DNA from: an uncultured Myxococcales bacterium
GTDB taxonomy: Bacteria > Myxococcota_A > UBA9042 > CAIXZC01
Direction of reading: 5' to 3'
NCBI GenBank assembly: GCA_903895725.1
Contig: CAITUV010000048.1
Coordinates: forward strand, 93,487 to 157,486
Length of the DNA: 64,000 nucleotides
Shown here: positions 1-8,438 of the stretch, piece after piece
Numbering within the stretch: position 1 is the first letter of the stretch
Layout: the number at the start of each line of letters is the position of its first letter
Notes under the pieces: generated by a model
Database searches by the model: none
What the model saw: only the letters and a program-made list of their open reading frames with translations
What the model was told of the DNA's origin: nothing
Position numbers and translations under genes: made by a program

Positions 1-426
1 ATTCCGGAAGCAGGGAATCCCCTGGCGCCGCTTCCCCTCGCCATGACGGAGGGCGCCTGTTCTTCGAGCTCCGGAACGAGCGGCGGGGACTGGACTGGCT
101 GCGGGCCGTCCTGCTGCAGGACATACGGGCTCAACCTCCAGATGACGTTCGACCTTCCAGCGATCAGCTGCGTGCCCCCCCAGGCCGAGTCGGTTTCCGC
201 TTCTGAGTGCCTGTCCGTCTGCTGCCGCATCGGGGACGAGAAGAACGGGGATGCCCGCAACATGCCGGCGAGCCAGTGCATCGCGCGGGGTGGAGTCGAG
301 CTGGACGACCCGGCCCTGTGCGCTCCGGTCTGCTGCGACATCGGCATGGGGAAGTTCATGATGCCCAGGTTAAAATGCGACATCCTGGGCGAGGAGGCCT
401 ATCTGACCGACTGCGCTCCCCGTTAA
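1..426 (+). CDS. Cys-rich protein, 5' end outside window
   Basis: The reading frame is open from base 1 and stops with TAA at 424-426, so the N-terminus lies outside the window. An ATG at 43 exists but has no Shine-Dalgarno sequence before it (the upstream bases are pyrimidine-rich), which makes it an internal Met rather than a start. The visible 141 residues hold three C-x(2)-x-C-C pairs (PSCC, SVCC, PVCC) spaced about 40 to 50 residues apart, each followed by a short hydrophobic/Gly stretch. This suggests a repeated small disulfide-bonded unit in an exported protein. I do not recognise the family. It runs toward the next gene with only 7 bases between the two stop codons. Confidence 0.6.
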   Translation: MPEAGNPLAPLPLAMTEGACSSSSGTSGGDWTGCGPSCCRTYGLNLQMTFDLPAISCVPPQAESVSASECLSVCCRIGDEKNGDARNMPASQCIARGGVELDDPALCAPVCCDIGMGKFMMPRLKCDILGEEAYLTDCAPR

Positions 427-433
427 CCCGGGT

Positions 434-1726
434 TCACTCCTGCGTCCACCACACGACCCCGCCAACTCCGGCAGCCAGCAGGTCGGGCTTGCCATTGCCA
501 TCGAGGTCGTCGATCACGACATGCGCCGGAACGAACGGCGAGACGATGAAGGTCTGAGGCTCGGAGTCCGAGATGCGGGGGAAACCGACCACGGCCAGGT
601 AGCCCAGCGACGGGTTGTTCTCGAACGGCGTATTCACCTTGGCCGCAGGCTTGATTTCGCCTCCGACCACCGCTTCGAGAGCGCCGTCGCCGTCCATGTC
701 GCCAGCGGCCAGGCACGTCACTTTGCCCAGCACCGACAGCGCCTGCTCGACGGAGAAAGCCTCGTTCTCCAGCTTCAGCCCCACGACGCGGGAGCCGTGG
801 TCGGTGGGCAGTGCACCGAGCGTCGGTCCCTGCGCAACACCGGCCACGAAGACGTTTCCGGCAATGAGGGGGCCGAGTGTTGCGACCCCGGTCGTCAGCT
901 CGACCCAGCAATCCTGCTCGAACTCGCCGTCGTTCCACATGGACTGCAGGCTCACGGTGGTCCCGACCGCAGTCAGAAGCGAAGAGAAGCCCGGCTCCCA
1001 GGCGTCGAGCGCCCCCATGAGCGCCGCAGGCTGGATACCCTCGACCTTGGCCACCTTGGCCGTGGACACGTCGTCGGTCACGAGCGGGAGCGGAACCAGC
1101 ACCTTCAGCTCGGGATACAGGATCTCCCTCACCTCGTCGAACTGGAAGTTGCCGACGACCGGGGTGCCGGTGCTCCCGGTGATGAAGCCGGGGATCACGT
1201 CCTGCAGGAGAAGGGTGCGCTCGGTCACCATCTCGACGGGCTGACTGTCGCCCTTGTCCTCGAAGCGCACGAAGGAGATGCAGTCCTTCCCCGCCACAAT
1301 CACGCCGGGGGACTGGGCCCCGTCGGCCTCCCCCGCTGCGATGGCTTGAAGCGGGACGCAGGCGGTCTCGTCGACCTCCATGACCTGGGGAGCTTCGAAC
1401 GCACCGCCCGGTACGCGCTGCATCAGGACGTAGGATGCGGGGTAGGTCGGGTCGTAAGCCAGCAGGTCTTCCTCGCCGTCACCCGTGGCCTCCACGACCC
1501 ACACCAGCGACAGGTCGGTCCGGGGGACCAGCCGACCCGAGAAAGTGAAACGGAGCGGTCCCGCTGTCGTGCCGAGAACCGTGCTTTCCGTCCCGTAGGC
1601 AGAGAGGCTGTCCGGGGCCTGGAGCGCCTCGGGATCGGTCAGCGATTCGCCGCCGCCGCCACAGGCTGCACACTGCGCCGCAACCGCCGAAAGAAGGGCC
1701 GCCAGCCATGTCATCCGATTCTTCAT
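434..1726 (-). CDS. Exported FG-GAP/VCBS-type beta-propeller protein
   Basis: A 430-residue protein. The ATG at 1726 is preceded by GGAGGAGG at ideal spacing and gives a clear signal peptide (MKNRM then a hydrophobic stretch ending in AAQCAACGGGG). The Cys could be lipidated, although the lipobox is not canonical. Two calcium-type FG-GAP motifs lie near the C-terminus: DMDGDG at about residues 343-348 and DDLDGNGKPD at about 406-415, each followed by the usual small/hydrophobic strand. Proteins of this type are integrin-like propellers on the cell surface. The start lies 10 bases after the stop of the upstream gene on the same strand, so the two form a transcription unit. Substrate or partner unknown. 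Confidence 0.85.
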   Translation of the reverse strand: MKNRMTWLAALLSAVAAQCAACGGGGESLTDPEALQAPDSLSAYGTESTVLGTTAGPLRFTFSGRLVPRTDLSLVWVVEATGDGEEDLLAYDPTYPASYVLMQRVPGGAFEAPQVMEVDETACVPLQAIAAGEADGAQSPGVIVAGKDCISFVRFEDKGDSQPVEMVTERTLLLQDVIPGFITGSTGTPVVGNFQFDEVREILYPELKVLVPLPLVTDDVSTAKVAKVEGIQPAALMGALDAWEPGFSSLLTAVGTTVSLQSMWNDGEFEQDCWVELTTGVATLGPLIAGNVFVAGVAQGPTLGALPTDHGSRVVGLKLENEAFSVEQALSVLGKVTCLAAGDMDGDGALEAVVGGEIKPAAKVNTPFENNPSLGYLAVVGFPRISDSEPQTFIVSPFVPAHVVIDDLDGNGKPDLLAAGVGGVVWWTQE

Positions 1727-1736
1727 GGCCTCCTCC

Positions 1737-4292
1737 TCAGCGCAGCGCCGAGTGCCCATTGGACACTTCGAACAGGTTGGTCAGGCTGCGCGCTCCGACG
1801 TCGTAGCGCAGAAGGTTGGAGATCAGCTTGATGGTTAGCATCTGTCCCCCGTCGCCCGACACCAGGTGAGTGAGCTGATCGATGAAGATCAGGGAGACTT
1901 CAGCCCCTCCCTTCGACACGTACGGTTTCGTGAGGTGGTAGGAGTGCTCCCCGACCTGGCTCACGTAGTCCAGCCGGCGGGAGAGCTTGAAATCCGGAGC
2001 CCGTCCGACCCAGAGCTGGATCCTCGGAACCTCGCTGCCGATGTTGTTGATCTTTGTTCCCGACACCGTGGCGGCCAGCGTGTCTCCGTCCCCGGACAGT
2101 CCGACTCGAAGGACGTCGAGCTGCTCGGCGCCCTTGACCTGAGTGCTCACACCGGTCTCCCCGTCGAGCAGGAAGAGACGCTTGTCGGCATCCACGTACG
2201 CCACCCGCTTTGCGTCCAGCGAACAGGTGATGCGGTCCGGAATGCTCACCAGCGGCGTGTGGCCCAGCACATCGAGCCTGTCGGCCAGCGAGCACAGCGG
2301 CTTGACCGTCCCGGCGGTCGTGTCGATGCGCAGCGCCTGTCCGCTCGTCGTGACTGCGAATATCGGGGCGTCGCCGGGAGGAATGCACACATAGAGCATG
2401 TCCTCGGCACTGAAGAGGGTATCCCCCGTGGCCACCTCCAGGATTCTTGTGACGGGAGACGACCAGTCCCTCCCCGCCGAGTATGCGACACGACGTCCGT
2501 CCGGCGCTGCAGCCAGAAGGTCGGACGTGTTGGCCGCCAGAGTGTGGCGAGCGGTGCCGGTGGAGTCGGTGACCAGGATCCGGCCGCTCATCGTGTGCAG
2601 AAAGATCTGTCCGTTGTCGGTCAGGATGTATCGCACGATCCCTTCGTTTCCCGCATCCACCAGGTGCGGATTCGCTCCGTCCCGGTCGGTGACTGCCAGT
2701 GCGGCGGAGGAGAGCTCGCCGGGGAGGATGGCTGGATCCCCTGTTGCCCCGTAGGGTGCGACCACGATGCTGCCCGGATCGTCCGGAACCGCCGGTGCGG
2801 GCGGCGAGGACCATTCCCCGATTGGGAGCCATCGGAGGAAGATCTGCTCGACTCCCTCTTCCTGAGCGGTGTACGCGTCGTCCGAAATCCCCACCGGCAC
2901 GTCCACGCCTCCAAAGGGTGTGACCTCACCCGACGGGTGCAGGGGCAGGCGGCCGGCCCAGATTCGGGTCTCTCCGAACTCGCCGGTCTTCGGGTCGAGC
3001 TTCCAGAAGCAGCCGTCGTCGCTCGGGAACAGCACGCTTCCCGCCGGCCCGAACTGAGCGCCTGCAGGCAGGTAGGTTTCCTCCTGGGTCGCAATGTCGA
3101 TTAGCCACGCCTGACCGCAGAACCCCTGCTGGTCGCCGTAGCACAGGGCGAATCGGAGCAGGAGCTGGGACTCGTCCGGCGAGAACGTTACCCCGAATGC
3201 TTCCAGAGGGTAGGGGAGGACTTCCTTCTCGAACAGCAGCTCCGGCGTCTTGGCGCCGCCCTGGTACACCCTCAGCCAGGTCGGCTGCTCCTGGCCGCCG
3301 GCAACGACGGCGAACCGCCCGGTCTTCGATGCCACGGCCGGACGCGTCTGGGAGAATCCGTCCGGCAGCACCATCGCCTGACCGTCGGGAAACGGGGTGT
3401 ACACGTTGGAGAGGTTGCCGTCCGCATCCTGTGCGACGAAGACGCCGAAGGCCCCGTCGGCGGGCAACAACAGGTGGACGTCCCAGGGGAGCGTCTTGAA
3501 CCCGGGCGGCATGGGAACGGAGGTCGGCCCCGTGGCTTCCTGGCCCGGCTGTTGCGCAAAGCCCCACCGGAACAGGCCCGCCGACTCGTCGTTGTAGACC
3601 ACCAGCAGGTGGTCCTGCACCTCGTAGGGGCGCAGCTCGTTGGTCGGGCCGGAAGGGAGCCACTCCGGGAGGCTGACCTCGGCACCGTCGCGAAAGTCGT
3701 AGACGGTCCAGGCCACAAAGTCGACCCCGAAGTGCCCTGAAAACTGCGAGTCGGTGTACAGGTGCCCGATCATCGGGTAGAGCTCGTTCCCTGCTTCGTC
3801 CAGCGCCACGTGGCCGTCAGCACCCCGCACCCGCCAGACCTGGTTCTGGTCGCTGCCATAGAATTTGGTCGTGATGTAGGCAGCCACCGGGAAGTCTTCG
3901 CACGCTCTGTGCTTGCCGCTTTCCCCGCAGACCCGGGTGATTCCATCGGCCACGCCCGTCAGACCGTTCCCCTCGACCGTTGCCGCCTTCGGCTGGGACG
4001 AGGTGAACGTGGCCTGGGCCGTCAGGTCCGTCCCGTCGGTCAAGAGCAGCGACAGCTCCAGCCGTTCTCTGGGAACCAGCGCATGCCGCTCATGCCGGTT
4101 CGCAGGGCTGCCAGCGTTGCTCGACGAAGCGACGAGCATCGCGGCCCCCGCCATCGTCCCGGCGTCGGGCGGAAGATCCCATGCGAGACCAGCCTGCGCC
4201 TGCTCCTCGACAGAGAGCTCCTCCTGGCAACCCTCCGCCAGGACCAGCGGCAATACGATGATCAACGGCACGCATGCCATCCCCCGCCTCAT
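1737..4292 (-). CDS. Lipoprotein with BIG2-type Ig domain and propeller-like body
   Basis: An 851-residue protein. I chose the ATG at 4292 because GGAGGTGG precedes it and a lipoprotein signal follows (lipobox LAEGC, Cys22). The frame stays open upstream to 5171, but only as the antisense of the neighbouring dehydrogenase. Residues about 70-125 resemble a bacterial Ig-like group 2 domain (strand pattern around LTDGTDLTAQATFTSS, then AATVEGNGLTGVADG). The rest is a long beta-rich region with repeated strand-turn units of WD/TolB-like character, such as PDESQLLLRF and PDGRRVAYSAG. It probably sits on the outer membrane or in the periplasm. First gene of a two-gene unit with the FG-GAP protein downstream. 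Function unknown. Confidence 0.85.
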   Translation of the reverse strand: MRRGMACVPLIIVLPLVLAEGCQEELSVEEQAQAGLAWDLPPDAGTMAGAAMLVASSSNAGSPANRHERHALVPRERLELSLLLTDGTDLTAQATFTSSQPKAATVEGNGLTGVADGITRVCGESGKHRACEDFPVAAYITTKFYGSDQNQVWRVRGADGHVALDEAGNELYPMIGHLYTDSQFSGHFGVDFVAWTVYDFRDGAEVSLPEWLPSGPTNELRPYEVQDHLLVVYNDESAGLFRWGFAQQPGQEATGPTSVPMPPGFKTLPWDVHLLLPADGAFGVFVAQDADGNLSNVYTPFPDGQAMVLPDGFSQTRPAVASKTGRFAVVAGGQEQPTWLRVYQGGAKTPELLFEKEVLPYPLEAFGVTFSPDESQLLLRFALCYGDQQGFCGQAWLIDIATQEETYLPAGAQFGPAGSVLFPSDDGCFWKLDPKTGEFGETRIWAGRLPLHPSGEVTPFGGVDVPVGISDDAYTAQEEGVEQIFLRWLPIGEWSSPPAPAVPDDPGSIVVAPYGATGDPAILPGELSSAALAVTDRDGANPHLVDAGNEGIVRYILTDNGQIFLHTMSGRILVTDSTGTARHTLAANTSDLLAAAPDGRRVAYSAGRDWSSPVTRILEVATGDTLFSAEDMLYVCIPPGDAPIFAVTTSGQALRIDTTAGTVKPLCSLADRLDVLGHTPLVSIPDRITCSLDAKRVAYVDADKRLFLLDGETGVSTQVKGAEQLDVLRVGLSGDGDTLAATVSGTKINNIGSEVPRIQLWVGRAPDFKLSRRLDYVSQVGEHSYHLTKPYVSKGGAEVSLIFIDQLTHLVSGDGGQMLTIKLISNLLRYDVGARSLTNLFEVSNGHSALR

Positions 4293-4341
4293 CGCCACCT
4301 CCAAAGGTCGCTCATTCCGACCCGCGCTGTGCCATGCCGCG

Positions 4342-4370
4342 TTGATATCCAAAGCCCGTCCGCAAGTCAA
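4342..4370 (-). promoter_or_regulatory. Sigma-70-like promoter for the 4292 gene
   Basis: Read on the minus strand, TTGACT (4370-4365), a 17-base spacer and TATCAA (4347-4342). The predicted start point is about 40 bases before the ATG at 4292. It matches the plan seen at other promoters in this window. Confidence 0.5.
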
Positions 4371-4499
4371 TCGGAACTCCTGTCCCGACCTCGTGCCGCG
4401 GGGGGCCGGCCCATTGCGCTTTACCTCGGCGCTCTGCTGTGCTACCAACGCACCTCCCCGGGCCTTTGGCGGGCCCGCAGGAACCCTGGGAGTAAGCTC

Positions 4500-5630
4500 A
4501 TGAAGATCGTGGTTGTGGGAGCAGGTATGGTGGGCGGCGTGATCGCTCGAGATCTTGCCGAGGACGAGGGGAGCGAGGTCCTCTCCATCGACGCCAGCGT
4601 CGAGGCCCTCGATCGCGTCGGTCGGCACGGCGTCACGACCCGGCGAGTGGATGTGACCGATTCGGCTGCGCTGCACGAGGCCCTGCGGGGCGCCAGAGTC
4701 GCAGTCAACGCAGTGCCCGGATTCCTTGGATATCGGACGCTTCAGAAGATCATCGAGGCCGGGATTCCGGTCGTGGACATCGCATTCATGCCGGAGGATT
4801 TTTTCGGGCTGGATGAGCTGGCCCGCAGCAGGGGCGTTCCGGCGGTGGTCGACTTCGGCGTGGCCCCGGGAGTCTCGAACCTCCTGGTGGGTCGCGGTGC
4901 TTCGCTCCTCGATACCACCGACAGGTGCGAGATCGTCGTGGGCGGTCTGCCCGTTCGCCGCGTCAAGCCCTGGGAGTACAAGGCCCCATTTTCCCCCGTG
5001 GACGTGCTCGAGGAGTACACCCGGGTCGCCCGCCTCGTCGAATACGGCCAGGTGGTCGAGCGTCCGGCGCTCTCCGAGATCGAGCTCATCGACCTGCCCA
5101 TCGTCGGTACCCTCGAAGCATTCAACACCGATGGACTGCGCACGCTGCTGCGCACCATCGATGCGCCGCACATGCGGGAGCGAACGTTGCGCTACCCCGG
5201 CTACGCCGAGAAGATGAAGCTGCTACGCGATGCCGGCTTCCTGGACTCGGAGGAAATCGACATCGGCGGGCTCAAGATGCGGCCGCTGGATCTGACGGCC
5301 AGGCTCCTCTTCAAGGCCTGGAAGCTCGAACCCGGCGAGGACGAGCTCACCGTCATGCGGGTCGAAGTGATGGGCACCGCCGGGGGGCGCCAGAGGCACT
5401 ACACGTGGGACCTGTACGACCGGAACGACCCATTCACCGGCATGTCGTCCATGGCCCGCACCACAGGATTCCCGGCCGCCATCATGGCCCGGATGCTTGC
5501 CCGGGGCGAGGTCCAGGGAGCCGGGATCATCCCGCCCGAGCACATTGCCCGGGACACACGCCTCTTCAACGGAATCATGGCCGGCCTGAAAGCCCGCAAC
5601 GTCACCATCCGGGAAACGGTAGTCGGGTAG
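4500..5630 (+). CDS. Saccharopine dehydrogenase-family oxidoreductase
   Basis: A 376-residue cytoplasmic enzyme starting at the ATG at 4500 (GGGAG upstream). It opens with a Rossmann dinucleotide motif, VVVGAGMVGG (G7, G9, G12), followed by the acidic strand end LSIDAS at about 28-33 and the V-N-A-V-P-G segment typical of saccharopine dehydrogenase NADP-binding domains. The C-terminal half (about residues 125-350) has the saccharopine reductase/homospermidine synthase-like alpha/beta fold. Family members act on lysine/saccharopine, lysine epsilon-oxidation or carboxynorspermidine synthesis, and the exact substrate cannot be told from sequence alone. It is monocistronic, is divergent from the 4292 gene, and ends 18 bases from the convergent gene at 5649. 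Confidence 0.9.
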   Translation: MKIVVVGAGMVGGVIARDLAEDEGSEVLSIDASVEALDRVGRHGVTTRRVDVTDSAALHEALRGARVAVNAVPGFLGYRTLQKIIEAGIPVVDIAFMPEDFFGLDELARSRGVPAVVDFGVAPGVSNLLVGRGASLLDTTDRCEIVVGGLPVRRVKPWEYKAPFSPVDVLEEYTRVARLVEYGQVVERPALSEIELIDLPIVGTLEAFNTDGLRTLLRTIDAPHMRERTLRYPGYAEKMKLLRDAGFLDSEEIDIGGLKMRPLDLTARLLFKAWKLEPGEDELTVMRVEVMGTAGGRQRHYTWDLYDRNDPFTGMSSMARTTGFPAAIMARMLARGEVQGAGIIPPEHIARDTRLFNGIMAGLKARNVTIRETVVG

Positions 5631-5648
5631 GGGGACCCGTCCAGGTCC

Positions 5649-8438
5649 TCACCGGGGCACTCGGGTATCTCCGATCACGTAGTACTTCTCGTCCACCCAC
5701 ACCTGGGAGCTTCCGGGAGCGATGCCTCCCAGATCGAGCGCGACCAGCCCGTCCTCCGTGACCTCGTTCCAGGTTCCGTTCAGGCTGGCGAAGAGCCTTC
5801 CGGACGAGTCGAATGTGGGCATCTGGAGCAGGCCCGGAGTGAGCACCGAGAAAGTCATGGACTTCGAGTCGACCAGCCAGGTGCTCTGCTGGCCCTGGTC
5901 GCTCACGACCACATGGTGGCCTGAGGGCAGCGGCCACTCCATCGGGTATTCCTTGGTGGGGAGATTGAGCGAGTCGACTTCCCACTCCGCCTCCCGCACC
6001 GTGCCGTCCGGGTCGACGCATCGGTACTGAGTCCAGCCCACCCGCTGCTGCGACGGACGGTGACCGCAGGCCGTGCCGTCGGAGAAGACGACGTAGTGAC
6101 TCAGGGACACCAGGTCGTTGCTCGAAATCACCTTCTCACTGCCGTCGGGCCGAACGATGAGCAGACCCGGGTCCGGGTAGTTGAACGTGACGACGCCTCC
6201 GCCTCCCACCGCAGTGATTTCCGGGGACACCTGCTTGCGAAGCAGCTTGATTCCTTCCTTGCCGACAAGATACAGGTCCACTCCCGGGTCCCCTTTCATG
6301 ACGGCCCACAGCCCGGCGCCGCCGATGTCGGGAAGGGTCTTGACGTACGGGTCAAACAGAACCGTTGGAAAGAGGGGAACGGCACCCTCCCCGAACACCA
6401 CCGCCCCGCAGTTGGACGCCGGGCCTGCAAAGCCGCCCCCTTTGAGCGCTCCCCCCCCCTCGAACCTGAAAGGGGGATCCGCTGCACCTGGAGGCAGCGA
6501 AACCCGCACTCTTCCGATGCCCGGCACCGGCCCTTCGGCCGTCGTACCCGACGGGGCATCGGGGCCTGACGGGGCGGAGGCGGAGCGGAACACCGCGACG
6601 CAGTGCTCATCCTCGTAGTGCGGAACCACGCCGGCCGCAGGGGCTCCGCCAATCTCCCATCCCGTCGGGTCCGGTTTGGCCGCCGGCGGCCAACAGATGC
6701 GCATGTCTGCGCCGAGCTTCTCCGCCGTCACGGAGAGGGCCGAGAGCCACGGTGGAGCCGACGCTGCATTCGGTGGCAACGGTGCGGTCCAGAACAGCGT
6801 GTGCTCCCACCGGATGTCGTTGACCTGCCCACCCCCAACCGGGAGAACCATCTCGTCACGGCCCCGAGTGAGCACGAGCAGCCGTTCCTCGCCAGGCATG
6901 GTCCCCTGCGTCATGAACGCACCGGCGACGGCGGCCTCGCCAGTCGGAAGCGCCACGGTCACCAGCGGCATTCGCCGCCATCCATCCTTTTCCAGGACCA
7001 GCCTGTCGATGCGTCCGCCCGGAGCAGCATGCAGCACATCCCGCACTGTCGGAGAGGCCCGGACCGTCAGGAACGGCCCCGAAAACGAAGCGGGGACGAA
7101 AGGAGAGAACGCTCCAGTCGCATCCACCGACGAGCCGAAGAGCTGGCCGGACGGTCCGACGAACCCCACAGCGAGCAAGTCGTCGACCGGCAGTGAGCCG
7201 GGGATGGTCATCAACGGGCTTGCATTGGAGCCCGCAGTCAGCATCCCCCGGGAGAAGTCGAGGTTGAAGTTCCCGATCGTGTTCCAGGGAACGGCGGTAG
7301 GCTCGGGTCCGCCGAAGTCGGCCACGGCAACGAGCGGAGTCTCCAGTGACACGTGGTTCATTGGATCCTGGTCGAACGAGCCGTCCGGAGAGGTCTGTCC
7401 GTACCAGATCCCGCCGCTGCCGTCCGCTCTCATCCCGGCGGCCAGGGCGTGACGGTTGAAGAGATTCTCGATGACGTCCTTGTGAAACTCACCGTACGGG
7501 CAGGTGGGCGGTCCCTGGATGAGTGGGAGCTGTCCGATGGGCACGATCCCCCCCGCTTTGCCGAACAGCGGCAAGGGGAGTCTCTCCAGGACAGCCCGTT
7601 CGGGGGTCACGTCCAGACATCGCCGGGCGAGCGGTCCGTCCGAGGCGTCAAAGTACCCCGGCGGGCCATCGACCGTCATGACCAGCGGGCGCGTCCCCGG
7701 AACGAGATCGATGCCCCAGACCGTTCTCGCTCCAATCGTCACCTCGGCCTGTGTCCCGGCATTCTCGACCGGTTCCAGCGTTACCGGCGTGTCGGGCTCG
7801 AACGGCGTGGCCTCGACCAGCTCGATTCCTGCCGAGAAGTCGTCGGCAGCGCCGTCACAGCGGTCCCGGATGAGCCCGAACCCCTCGGCGTAGCGGCGGT
7901 GACACCCCAGGGAGTCGGGAGACGTGAATTCCTCGATCTGCCAGACGGGAAGCTCTCCCCAGGTGGTCGACGTCACGGACCGGTTGGTGACTTCGAACCG
8001 GCTTCCACCGGATGTCCACTCCATGCCGAGCCTGACCGTGGGGGGTACCGTCAAGACCGCCTGGTCGTAGAGGCCGGCCTCGCTGTCCCCGAAGCGGACC
8101 AGTCCGTCCTCCGTGACGGCCTCCCAGGTGGCTTTCCCCGTGCCGTACCAGACCTCCACCAGCTCCCGGTCTCCGAAGCGGACCGGGCCTGCCACGACCC
8201 GGTATGCCCGGGCCACCCCGGGAGTGAACAGGAGCTGCCCGGAGGAAAGGCGAACCAGGGAGGCCTCGTTCGGCTCGCCCTCGCCCGGCGCCGTGATTTC
8301 AAAGGACAGCGTCCCGACGGTGGCCGGCGGAGGCGGCTCGCCGGAACCCGCTGGTTCGGACGAGCATGCCAAAAGACAGAAGGCAGCCAGCGATGCGCCG
8401 GCCCCGAGGAAATTCCTCGAAATCGTTGCGGGCATCAT
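5649..8438 (-). CDS. Large lipoprotein, paralogue of the neighbouring fused protein
   Basis: A 929-residue lipoprotein (lipobox LLAC, Cys25) followed by a Pro-rich linker. Its ATG overlaps the stop of the upstream gene (ATGA), so it is translationally coupled. It is clearly related to the second half of the upstream fused protein. Both have V-P-x-x-V-R-x-G-M-x-W, a T-x-W-G-E motif, V-T-L-E-P near residue 225, and C-W-P-P-x(7)-G-W-x-x-G-G-A-P in the middle. The C-W-P-P region resembles a fibronectin-III-like strand. The remainder is beta-rich and propeller-like. The family is unassigned. It is probably a surface protein from a tandem duplication, and it is the last gene of the minus-strand operon. 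Confidence 0.85.
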   Translation of the reverse strand: MMPATISRNFLGAGASLAAFCLLACSSEPAGSGEPPPPATVGTLSFEITAPGEGEPNEASLVRLSSGQLLFTPGVARAYRVVAGPVRFGDRELVEVWYGTGKATWEAVTEDGLVRFGDSEAGLYDQAVLTVPPTVRLGMEWTSGGSRFEVTNRSVTSTTWGELPVWQIEEFTSPDSLGCHRRYAEGFGLIRDRCDGAADDFSAGIELVEATPFEPDTPVTLEPVENAGTQAEVTIGARTVWGIDLVPGTRPLVMTVDGPPGYFDASDGPLARRCLDVTPERAVLERLPLPLFGKAGGIVPIGQLPLIQGPPTCPYGEFHKDVIENLFNRHALAAGMRADGSGGIWYGQTSPDGSFDQDPMNHVSLETPLVAVADFGGPEPTAVPWNTIGNFNLDFSRGMLTAGSNASPLMTIPGSLPVDDLLAVGFVGPSGQLFGSSVDATGAFSPFVPASFSGPFLTVRASPTVRDVLHAAPGGRIDRLVLEKDGWRRMPLVTVALPTGEAAVAGAFMTQGTMPGEERLLVLTRGRDEMVLPVGGGQVNDIRWEHTLFWTAPLPPNAASAPPWLSALSVTAEKLGADMRICWPPAAKPDPTGWEIGGAPAAGVVPHYEDEHCVAVFRSASAPSGPDAPSGTTAEGPVPGIGRVRVSLPPGAADPPFRFEGGGALKGGGFAGPASNCGAVVFGEGAVPLFPTVLFDPYVKTLPDIGGAGLWAVMKGDPGVDLYLVGKEGIKLLRKQVSPEITAVGGGGVVTFNYPDPGLLIVRPDGSEKVISSNDLVSLSHYVVFSDGTACGHRPSQQRVGWTQYRCVDPDGTVREAEWEVDSLNLPTKEYPMEWPLPSGHHVVVSDQGQQSTWLVDSKSMTFSVLTPGLLQMPTFDSSGRLFASLNGTWNEVTEDGLVALDLGGIAPGSSQVWVDEKYYVIGDTRVPR

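Noticed and set aside
3762..4499. N-terminal extension of the dehydrogenase gene at 4500
   Set aside because: It is antisense to the propeller lipoprotein, and the Rossmann motif starts right at the ATG at 4500.
4293..5171. N-terminal extension of the minus-strand gene starting at 4292
   Set aside because: The extension is antisense to the saccharopine-dehydrogenase-type gene and would bury a textbook lipoprotein signal and a strong ribosome site.
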